From contig CAOLHI010000644.1 of the NCBI GenBank assembly GCA_948474755.1, positions 496,001-560,000 on the forward strand: a stretch of 64,000 nucleotides of DNA. The letters run 5' to 3'. The stretch's first letter is position 1. Each line of letters starts with the position of its first letter. A model generated the notes under the pieces. It was not told the origin of the DNA. It did not search any database and worked only from the letters and a program-made list of their open reading frames with translations. This stretch comes from Ctenosaura bakeri. Its lineage: Eukaryota > Chordata > Lepidosauria > Squamata > Iguanidae. The translations under genes and the position numbers were made by a program. Shown piece by piece: positions 55,191-64,000 of the stretch.

Positions 55191-56574
55191 AGGCTTTTTT
55201 CCTCCCAAGAAAATAGGGTTATTCTGAATCACTGCAGTCATCTGTATTAAGTTTGACTGTAAGTCTCCAATTACTTATTTTTCATTGGGGTGATTAATGT
55301 ATTTATTGGCTACAAGTAAACAGAATGAATAACAAATTGCAACAGCTCTTTTACGTGATCTGAAAGATATTTAAGTCACAATTTTCCTCCCGAAGCGTGC
55401 TTACTCATAAATATGTCATAAATTGAAGAGAAGGAAATGGCGAATTTTGATTCATTTCTGTTTATTTCTCAAAATACCTTGTTTCTTTCTTTCATTGGCA
55501 CAACATTTTCTCCCTGCTCCTTCACAAAGTCAGTTATGGAAGCCTTCAATAATGACTTGAAAATTAAAGCTTGTCTGACCTCGTACAGAGCAGTCTACAA
55601 TAGTCCAACCTTGAATTTAGTAGTATCTAGATTAACTATTGTGTCCCGCTCTTGACCTCACAAATTAAATCCAAAGGAAATACACCAGTACACAACTGAA
55701 GTTTGGTTTCAGGGTGCTTCCCAGAAGCTGTGAAGCCATCTATTTTACCTATTGGGGCCAATCTAGCTTCATTGTGTCCATTTTTTTTCATCTCTGTAAA
55801 TGTTATGCATCTTCACTGTTGAACCAACATTGTAATGAGTAATGTGTTTCCAATAGCAATCCCCAAGGCATGGTGGCTTAATTAATTAAATCAGGAATAC
55901 TCTCTCCTGAGCCCAATGACATTATTATTCAACCTGCATTTATATGTTACCCTATCAAAGCAAAGTTCTGCTGGGGAGAGTCTCTATAGTCAAGAAATAG
56001 CTAGAGATAACACAGCTACGAAGAGCAAATCCAAATTCAGGAGAAATCAGGTGAAGCTACTAGTGTCTGAATCTGAACATTTTCTGGAGGAGTTGGCATC
56101 TTAGCTGTAGTTAGTAAAATGTGATGTTCCCCACTGAAGGAATAACCTGAGACACCGTAACCAAGTTCCTTGAAATACACAGCCAGTGCAAGGAAGAGAA
56201 AGAACTTTCCAAGGACTAGTTTATAGAAATTATACCCATCTATTTCTGCAAAGAAACATTCAGAAACTCAAATGTAGATCAAAAAATGATGACAATAACA
56301 AACACACGCAACATATATTTTGAAATTACTCAACATATATTTTGAAATTGTGAAACAATAAGGTTATATAAAGAATTTGGAAGCACCTCTGAATTTTTTG
56401 TGAATGTAGGTATATCATAAATATGTCTTCCTCCCACCTTGATCATCCTGCTGCCTCTGCTTCTGATCCTGTGCTATTCTGGCAATGATCACATTTAGCT
56501 GTGATAAGTAAACACTTTGAAATCTTCCTAAGAAAATATATACAATGAACAGCTAATTCCACTGTAGGAATAGC

Positions 56575-56777
56575 ATGTGTATTTCTATACTGCCTATCAC
56601 CTTATCTCTAAATGGTTTACAATGTGTTAGCTAATTGCCCTCAAGAAGCTGGGTACTCATTTTACTGACCTGCAGAAGGATGGAGGGCTGAGTCAACCTG
56701 GAGCCTGGCAGGATCAAACTCACTGTCTTGTGGCTGTAGTACCAGCATTTAACCATTGTGCCACCAGGGTTCTAATG
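56575..56777 (-). mobile_element. Sauria-type SINE, reversed
   Basis: On the plus strand it reads 'gctgggtactcattttactg', then 'gatcaaactcac' (reversed B box) and 'catttaaccattgtgccaccaggg' (reversed A box and head). Its 3' part differs from the other two copies. Confidence 0.8.
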
Positions 56778-57086
56778 CTAATATAAATCTGTATATAGCC
56801 TCACTTGGAATATGGTGTATAGTTCTGATCACCATGCTTCAGAAATGGTATTGCAGGGATTCAGAAAGGTGCAAGGGAGGGCAACGTAAATGATCAAGGG
56901 AGTGAAATAACAATTGTATCAACAAGCTCCTCAAACAGCAGTAAGAATGGCATGATAGAGATGCATCTATTTATTATCCCTACCCATGGATTTCATATGC
57001 TTAAGGGACATATAACAAAAATACAACTTCTCAGTAAGTTCAGTTTTCTAGCAGGTTATGCAAGATCAACTCATACAGTAGAGACA

Positions 57087-57225
57087 GGCCATTTCTGCAC
57101 TAGACTGTTATTGTGCAGTTTAGGGAGGGGCCTTTGAGACCCGTCCCTAAACTGCAAATCCCAGGATTCAGTAGGATGTTGAAAGTGGAATAATAGCATT
57201 ATAACAGTCTCGTGCAGGAATGGCC
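57087..57225. mobile_element. Hairpin MITE, Harbinger type, left arm shortened
   Basis: GGCCATTTCTGCACTAG starts the left arm, which jumps from 'gactgttattg' to 'tgcagtttaggg'. The right arm is complete and ends GTGCAGGAATGGCC. No exact 3-bp duplication remains (ACA and ATA). Confidence 0.75.
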
Positions 57226-57286
57226 ATAGATACTAATGCTTCTCCATATGAAATGGAAGATGTTGTTTATTGTGATCACAGACCAA

Positions 57287-57669
57287 GGACCTTTCCGCAC
57301 ATGGGAAAGGAACCGCACAAAAACGGGACTCACCGGACTTCTTCAGCGTCTGGGCGAGTCCATCGGGACAAGGAGCAGTGCAAGCTCGTCACTCCGCACT
57401 GCTCCGGTGTCCAAAATGGCAGCTTCCGGAGAAGCTCGCCAGCCTAAGGCCCACTAGTGCGCGCCTGCAAATCTGCACCAGAGCACGGAGACAGAGCAAC
57501 ACGGGGTTGCACGCTCCGTGCTTTTTAAAAATCTCTTAAAAGAGGTTTTTAAAAAGCACGCTGTGCGACCAGTTCCAGAACGTAGTCCGCCCCAGTCCAC
57601 TCCATGGTGCAGAAGACCTCCGTTGGAGGTCACTCTGCACCATTTTAATAGGTCGGTGTGGAAAGGGCC
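57287..57669. mobile_element. Harbinger-type MITE, 440-bp GC-rich family
   Basis: It starts GGACCTTTCCGCACATGGG and ends TGTGGAAAGGGCC. CAA flanks it exactly at 57284-57286 and 57670-57672. It holds an internal hairpin (about 57524-57560, 'tttttaaaaatctctt' with its complement) and the 'ccaaaatggcagcttccgg' block near 57411. Confidence 0.8.
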
Positions 57670-59283
57670 CAAGAAATATATTATCAAAGTTTAAAAAGGA
57701 ACAAGCAGCAAGAAAATGTGGGCCATTTGTAAATTACATTTTTTAATTTTTTATTATTTATTTGCATAATGAAACATTGCTTAATATAACATTGGGAGCT
57801 TTACTTTTCCTGCTTCTAATTTGCACTGAAATTGAGAAAAACCTGGCCATTCCTTTGGAAGGGAAGTCTGGTGAATCTCTAAGGAAACAGGAAACTGTAT
57901 TCGCAAAAGAGTTTCCAGAAAAGTCTGTTAACAGAGAAGTGATTAACTGTGCTCTGCAATCTTTATACAGAATAAAGTACAGAAGAACGTGTACAACCAT
58001 TTCCAGGGCCTACGCTCATTACAAACATATTTGCTTATTAGCTGGAATCTTATTAAACTGACCTTCTAATAATGCTAATGGCAACATATTGAAGTGGACA
58101 AGCGTAAATGGTTTTTCTATATTTAGGAATAGTTAATGAATACGCATATGAAGCTGTAAAAATCCTATAGCCTGGGGCGTTACTGTAGAACAATGAACAA
58201 TAGTCTCTGGCTGCACATCTGATCTGCTGCAAGTCTATGTTATTTAATCTCTGGGCTGCACAGAAATATGCTTCCTATAGTCCATAATTGCACAGAACCT
58301 CAGCAGAAAAACCCAATCTAGAAATCTTTCTCCTTCTTATCTTCATCCAATGACTAATGAAAGAGGATTGGAACAAAAGAACTTCCGGATGCAGTCAAAA
58401 AATGTAATTGTAACCATCATTTTAGGGCATCAATCCAAGCCTTGCATTCAACCGATGAAATACAAGCTCTCAGAAAGATAACTGCAGTGGTAATACATGG
58501 GGTGGGCCTGTGTATGTGAGGAAAAGCCCAGTAATTTTCTGAGAAATCCTGACTGAATTATTTCCACTTGAGAGTTAAACCCTGCAATCCAATGGGGTTG
58601 CCACAGTGGAATGAGTCAGGGTCTTCGCTTTATATACTTGAATAGTGGAATGGATTGTGTAAAAAAATAAAAATCTGGAAGTAAGCTGCTGCCTAAAGAT
58701 AGCAGAATCAAATGCTTGCTTCCTCTGTTCCTATCAGAAAATAGTATTCTGTGTCTGTATACTTAAGTATTGAATACAAAAAAATTAAGGAATATTCATA
58801 TTTTTTTAAAATACTAAAATCTGGGTCTTATTATAATTAATAATTAAATTGTTCTTGTGCCATTATGTCCCAAGTGCAATTGCTATTTTGCCATTATTAA
58901 ATTATTGTGTAAATGCAATGATTAGTAAATTATTAAGAATTAGTAAATGGGTAATTATTAGTAATTAGTAAATAGAGGTTAGTAATTAGTAAGTAGGGAT
59001 GCCAGCCAGTCTGATACAATAGCCACAGAATTCTGATGGTAGTTTAGACCATGGCAACTATTGTGAAAAACACAGGACATCAGAAGAAGCAGATAAAATA
59101 AAAAAGAGTCTGGTCTGACAACTCTAGTTGCAGGGACGGTTTTCAGAACTCTCCCTTGATTAGAATTTTGATCGAATAAGCATCTGATGAGGAAAAGCAA
59201 TTGCTTATCAATTGTAGATTATTGTAATTTAGACCATAGTAGTTCCCTTGAAACAAAATCAAAAGCAGATTTCGGATCTAGAG
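57670..59283. other. No recognised gene; low-repeat stretch
   Basis: This is one of the few stretches without a recognisable transposon. It is AT-rich, with 'taattagtaaat'-like repeats near 58930-58995. A 99-codon open frame at 57762-58061 has a hydrophobic start (LGALLFLLLIC), discussed among the findings. Confidence 0.5.
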
Positions 59284-60068
59284 CAGTGGTTCTGAACCTT
59301 CCTAATGCTGCGACCCTTTAATACAGTTCCACATGTTGTGGTGACCCCCAACCATACAATTATTTATTTATTATTTACAATGCCTCCCCCCACGGCAAAG
59401 GCTGCCTCGCTGGCCAGGAATGGGGGGGTCGGGCAGGGAGGGAAAGAGGAGCCGCGCGTCTCCCCCGAGAAAAAACTCCAAGAACCCCCCTCGGGCTCTG
59501 CTTCTGCTTCACTCTCGTTTCCGCTGGGGGGGCAGTGTGGGAGAAGTTTCCAGAGTGTCGACCCTGGCTGGGGGAGGGAGGAATCCCAGGGCCTTTGTCT
59601 TTTGCACCGGGCGCAGCTCGCTCCCCGGGAAAAGTGCCTCCTTGCAGCCCCCTGGCCCTTCTGCAGCGCCCCCCTCTGTGGTGAGTGGGGCAGGGGCTGT
59701 GGTGAGGAGGGGGCCTGCCCCCCGTGCTGCTGCTGCCCCCCAAGCTGGCCCGTCAGACGAGAGGTTCTCCTGGTAGCAGAGAAGGGGAGCGATTTCAGTC
59801 TCTTCTGAACAGGGGGCAGGAGGACACGAGCACGTGGCTCGCGCTTGCGCACCTCCACTCCTGCTGTGGTGATGCTGTGGCTGCATGCGCTCCTGCCAAA
59901 GGGGGCAGGAGGACGCGAGCGCGTGGCTCATGCTTGCGCACCACCACCGAGGAGGGAATGGAGCCTAAGACCATCGGAAATACGTATTTTCCGATGGTCT
60001 TAGGTGACCCCTGTGAAAGGGTCATTCGACTCCCAAAGGGGTCGTAATCCACAGGTTGAGAACCACTG
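59284..60068. mobile_element. SPIN-like non-autonomous hAT transposon
   Basis: Ends CAGTGGTTCTGAACC and GGTTGAGAACCACTG are inverted. The flanks ATCTAGAG (59276-59283) and ATCTAGAA (60069-60076) form an 8-bp duplication with one change. Near the right end, 'gacccctgtgaaagggtc' and the hairpin around 59965-60004 (TAAGACCATCGG with its complement) match what I know of SPIN hAT elements. The interior (about 59385-59960) is very GC-rich. It carries a tandem duplication of 'gggggcaggaggac.cgagc.cgtggctc' near 59811 and 59899. Long open frames there are composition artefacts. Confidence 0.75.
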
Positions 60069-60879
60069 ATCTAGAAAGATAACAAAAAAGTTACCACCAA
60101 GAACTGAAATACACTTCTCAGCAAGATGGACTAAACTGCAACAATGGCCTAAGGTTGAATTACCAGATTTAAATCCAGTCTATTCTTCACCTTAAATCCT
60201 ATTACCTTTCATTCAGATAAGAAGCTTAACTTTTAGGTACCATGCATAAACTTTCTAAATAATTGAAGGATATAATAGGATGGTAATTAGCTGGTATGCT
60301 CCTAATGCCTTTCTAGAAAATAGGTGCTAGATAGTTGCTTTATTCCAAACACTAGGAACTTTAGCTGATTTGTTAATAACAAATGAAGAGAGCTAAAGCA
60401 GAGGTGCAAATTGCTTCCTCCCACCTGGGGACTACACAAGTATTTATACTCTGTCTCACTTCCATGCCACCAGATCCTCTAAAGACGCCAGCCACAGATG
60501 CAGGAGAAACGTCAGGAGAAAATACTAATAGAACACGGCCTCAAAGCCTGGAAAACCCACAACAACCTAATGTCTCACAGTGGTAACAAAATATGAAGAG
60601 AAATCCTATTTTGGGATCCACAGGAACTGCTTGGTTTGTAATTTAAATTATTATTATATTTTTTCCAAAATTCAGATATACTGGGATGCTCCTACCACAT
60701 ATGGAAATACGTGCCCGGAACCCCATAGTTCTTCCATCATTTGTTAGATGCATGTTTGTCTATATATTTAGTCCGACTTAAATTTTAGCAAATCATGTGA
60801 TATATAATCTGGACCAAGGATTTTACTAGGTCTAAGTTAAGGTATTAAGTAAAGAGAGAGCCACTGTTCTGTTGTGACT

Positions 60880-61096
60880 TGAGTGCTAGACAAGAGTTCT
60901 GGAAGACCAGGATTTGAATTTCCATTCAGCTGTGGAAACCCACTGGGTGACCTTGGGCAAATCACATTCTCTCAGCCTCAGAGGAAGTCAATGGCAAACC
61001 CCCTCTGAATAAATCTTGCCAAGAAACTCCTGTGATCAGTTTGCCTTAAGGTCACCATAAATTTGAAACAACTTAAAGTCACACAAGAACAGCATT
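60880..61096 (+). mobile_element. CORE-SINE (MIR-like), nearly complete
   Basis: A tRNA-like head with a decayed B box ('ccaggatttgaattt') is followed by 'cactgggtgaccttgggcaa', 'cagcctcagaggaagtcaa' and 'caccataaatttgaaacaac'. Four or five fragments of the same SINE occur in the window. Confidence 0.75.
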
Positions 61097-62480
61097 AAGA
61101 ATTTCTCCAGGTGATAAGTTTGCCTTTGGAACATATGAATGACTTCATACATGTTCCGAGTATATACGCTTCTCAAGTATCTTGTAACTTAGGCACAATA
61201 GGAAATTTCACTGAATATATAGCAATCAAGATACACGGTAGTTGCAATTGGGAATAGCAAGTATTATGACAAAGCTCCACAAATGACAAAAATCTGTACA
61301 AAGTAGCAAAGTTGCAAGGCTGTGAGAGTTTGGATTTAATAGCAGTGTGAAGCTGTAGGGGTCTGCTAACTGAGGGGAAGTACTCGCCAAAAGATACATT
61401 TAAGAGATTGAAAGATTTATCTTCCTTGGTACCGCTGGATCTGTGAGAAGCTAGGGGGCCCTCCCAGCTGGAACAGTGCAAAGAAAGGAAAACAAATTAA
61501 GGCTGGTCCTCTTTAAGCTACGGCTGGGACTTTGAGAATTAGAAGTAAGGAACAAGATTCTCCAGCTAAAATCCTGTATTCTGAGGATCTGAAAGTGTGA
61601 TTTCAGCTAGTTTAGGCAGTGACAGTCAGCAAGGAGCCTCCAGAAGGAGGCAGGTGGCACAAGTTCTTGCTTTAGTAGATCCCACCCCAAATGGATTGCT
61701 CTGAATCTGGGGTCTTTTTTAAGCATTTCATGCAGTAGATGATGAGGTCGACATGAGAATTTCTCCAAAACAAAAGGACTTCTTCAAACAAAGCGTATTC
61801 ACCTAGATTTCCTGAGGGACAGAGCCCAGTGACTTGGGTTAGCAAAAAAGGTGGTAATAATTCAGACAAGTGCTCAATTTAGGAAAGACATTAGAGAATT
61901 GTTAAATCAATCACCCTTGCTCCAAAGATGTAATTTTCTATCAGTGTTCTCTTGTGTGTAATGTATTGTTTTTCAACTGCAGGGCCACCTCCTGGGAGAG
62001 AGAGAACTTTGTCTGGAAGCATTCAGTAGTTCAACTGTTTAATCAGGAAACTTAAGCAAACCTGATGCTGGTAAGTAATGGAGTTCAGCAGAGGTGATTT
62101 CTATAGGATTTGACCAGGAGGGGTTTTCCAGCTAAACCGTCTGTGTCCTTACCCAGACAATCAACAGTATACATATGAACATCTGGGCAGGAATGGTTTA
62201 AAGATATGGCTATATCTATAAAGCTCAAGCAACAGGAGTTGGTTGAATGGCACCATGGGTTGAAAACTTATTGAAATCTTGAAGAATATCAGAAAAATAT
62301 TTTTCCATACACAGAAATACAACACAGAAGATTTATAATCAATAGATAAAGCCTCTGTTACAATAGATAAAGCCTCTGTTACAATTACAGTTTATTATCC
62401 TTCTTTCAAGTGCCAGAAATAAATACATTCTATTTTGATTTCTGTGCAGTTCTTTTCTTTTGATTGTTAAGTGTTTTATA
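61097..62480. other. No gene or clear transposon recognised
   Basis: Open frames are short and without motifs. A 20-bp local duplication ('agataaagcctctgttacaa') occurs twice near 62343-62382. Confidence 0.45.
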
Positions 62481-62487
62481 TTTCTGC

Positions 62488-62620
62488 TTTGCTGTTGTTG
62501 TTGTTGTTGTTGTGTGCCTTCAAGTCATTTCTGACTTATGACAACCCTAAGATGACCCTATCCCGTTCTGCCTGTGAAAGTGTCACCAAATCCAAAATAG
62601 TCAATCCCTTTGTTGCCTCC
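62488..62620 (-). mobile_element. CORE-SINE (MIR-like) 3' fragment
   Basis: Reversed (TTG)n tail, then 'tgccttcaagtcatttctga' and 'cttatgacaaccctaag'. It matches the tail of the 60880 SINE. Confidence 0.7.
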
Positions 62621-62689
62621 TGGACAATGCAATTGTCATCAAGGCTTGTGAGGAATTTGTTAATCTTCCATTCATGACACAGTTTGACT

Positions 62690-63400
62690 TCCAACAAATA
62701 TCAAAGTGGTTGGCATCTCCTATTGCTACGGTATCTGCTTTTTAAAAATTTCAGACATTTCATCTAGAAAGGCACCATCCAACTCTTCAGTCTGCCTTAG
62801 GAGGTCTATAGTGGACACCCACAATGATGTCACTGTTGTTTAATTTTACCCAAATAGTTTTCCATTCTTGAAGTTACAAACTTCCTCACGGGGGTACACA
62901 TCCTTAATATATAATGCTACTCCTGCTCCTTCCTGTTCAATCCCCTCATCATCATCATTATTATTATTATTATTATTATTGGAGGGGTGTCAGAGTACAC
63001 CCCTCTATTACTCCATCGCAGTCGTGAGACTTATCCCACCAGTGATACAAATTAAATCATATTTACCTTCCTGTGTTAGGAATCCAGTTTGTCTTGCTTG
63101 TTTCACATGCTTTGTGCATTAATGTATAGACATCTAAGATGCTGCTTTTTTGTTGTTTATTTTCTACCCACTCTTGGATTCTTGCACTGTTGGCTAAATT
63201 CCCCCTATTTCATTGAGGCTACTGTCCTCAGTACTTGGAGGACAAGTACTGGAGTCACCCTCAGTTTAAAGCCCTCCTGCTCAGGTTTGCAAGACTTAGA
63301 GCATATACTAGGATTGCTCTAGTGACTGCTGCAAGAAGCAACTCAACAATGCAAGGTGTATTGCTTCATAAAGTCACAGATCATACTGCAAGAAGCCAAC
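62690..63400 (-). mobile_element. CR1-type LINE fragment, endonuclease region
   Basis: The minus strand, in broken frames, reads GAGVALYIKD (near 62930-62900), NFKNGKLFG, and EELDGAFLDEMSEIFKK (about 62800-62745). This is the CR1-group endonuclease pattern GGVALYIKD...EELDEAFL. Upstream, SILDVYTLMHKACETSK (near 63140) fits the preceding N-terminal part. A (TTA)n run interrupts it at about 62950-62981. Confidence 0.55.
62950..62981. repeat. (ATT)n microsatellite
   Basis: About nine ATT units preceded by ATC units. Confidence 0.9.
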
Positions 63401-63834
63401 TCTTTCCTGACAGCACCATCTATTTAGACAGTTGTTCACTTCTAGTAAACTTATCCCTCTTCTTAGTCCATGCCCTTCAACAGGAAGAAGTGATGAAAAA
63501 ACAACCTGTGGCCTAAGGTCCTTAGTTTTCTACCAATCGCCTTCTACTCCCTTGCAAAATATAGTTGTATATTTTGCAATATCATTTGTTTCAATGTGGA
63601 TCAAAGGAAAGAAACTTGCCAGCTTCTCTGTTACATAATGGATTTTCACATGTTATCAGGCCTGCACTCTACTGCTTCTATTCTTCTCAACAGTGAGTAA
63701 CCTACCACCACAATTTCAGTCTCCAAAATGTTGGTCCATGTGAAAAATAACATTCATTTTGAAACCATGGACTCCTTTTTTCTCATCTGTTTTTTTAATC
63801 AAGATTCTAAACTATGTATTGCAATTTTGTCAAA

Positions 63835-64000
63835 CAGGCTAAACTCATTAGCAGATCCAATAAAAGTGACAGACCATGCTTTGATGAATTTGGATATAAC
63901 CATGAAAAGGAATTATAGAGAAGCAAAAAGATGGAGATTGGATATTAAGTTACTTAATTATAAGGAGATAGTAAATAAAATAGAGAAGGAATGGCAAGAA
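63835..64000 (+). mobile_element. L1 ORF2, end of endonuclease, continues beyond the window
   Basis: The plus strand reads VTDHALMNLDITMKRN and WRLDIKLLNYKEIVNKIEKEW to the last base. It matches the L1 endonuclease terminus (SDH box) and the following WRLN..LL linker. The frame is open, so this may be a better preserved L1 than the others. Confidence 0.65.

Noticed and set aside
59305..59931. Several overlapping 100-170 codon open frames on both strands
   Set aside because: They lie inside the GC-rich interior of the SPIN-like element. Stop codons are rare there for compositional reasons, and all frames are open together.
5407..62981. CRISPR-like arrays
   Set aside because: The repeats are microsatellites, minisatellites or dispersed transposons. 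No regular repeat-spacer pattern occurs, and the DNA is clearly vertebrate.

Overview
The window looks like intergenic DNA of a reptile, most likely a squamate (lizard or snake). The grounds are its repeats. There are tRNA-derived Sauria-type SINEs, MIR-like CORE-SINEs, a BovB/RTE endonuclease, CR1, L2 and several divergent L1 lineages, Tf1/sushi-type Gypsy elements, PIF/Harbinger transposons with their MITEs, and a SPIN-like hAT. I found no convincing host protein-coding gene, rRNA, true tRNA gene or CRISPR array. Almost every long open frame is part of, or a shadow of, a transposable element. Family names come from protein motifs and end sequences read by eye, not from a search.

Layout. 1-9.4 kb: a MITE end, several solo LTRs, a CR1 tail, a BovB piece and hairpin MITEs. 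9.4-18.3 kb: a minus-strand L1 with a second minus-strand L1 inserted in its endonuclease. 18.3-27 kb: an L1 ORF1 remnant, solo LTRs, two MITE families, a SINE and a plus-strand L1 reverse-transcriptase stretch holding a small retroposed insert with a 13-bp target duplication. 27.08-33.02 kb: one minus-strand CR1 split by an almost complete Gypsy element (27211-32436) flanked by the 5-bp duplication GAAGG. 33-38 kb: another CR1 and a decayed gag-protease region. 38.2-42.2 kb: an L2 LINE interrupted by two solo LTRs. 42.6-44.2 kb: three hAT-type non-autonomous elements. 44683-53416: a large PIF/Harbinger transposon with TAA on both sides. 53.4-64 kb: more MITEs, CR1, SINEs, a SPIN-like hAT and the start of an L1 running off the end.

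The main system is the 8.7-kb Harbinger element. It appears to hold three genes: a plus-strand DDE transposase (two exons, broken), a convergent minus-strand multi-exon gene of unknown function, and a plus-strand multi-exon Myb/SANT-like gene with a clean terminal exon. About eleven short elements of two MITE families here carry nearly the same ends (GGCCNTTTCCGCAC-like). This fits mobilisation by the same transposase group.

The second notable point is the Gypsy element. Thirteen bases just inside its 5' LTR (AAAGCTCGAGAAT) are exactly complementary to the predicted start of R. This is the arrangement expected for Tf1/sushi-type self-priming rather than tRNA priming. Its LTRs are nearly identical although its coding region is badly broken.
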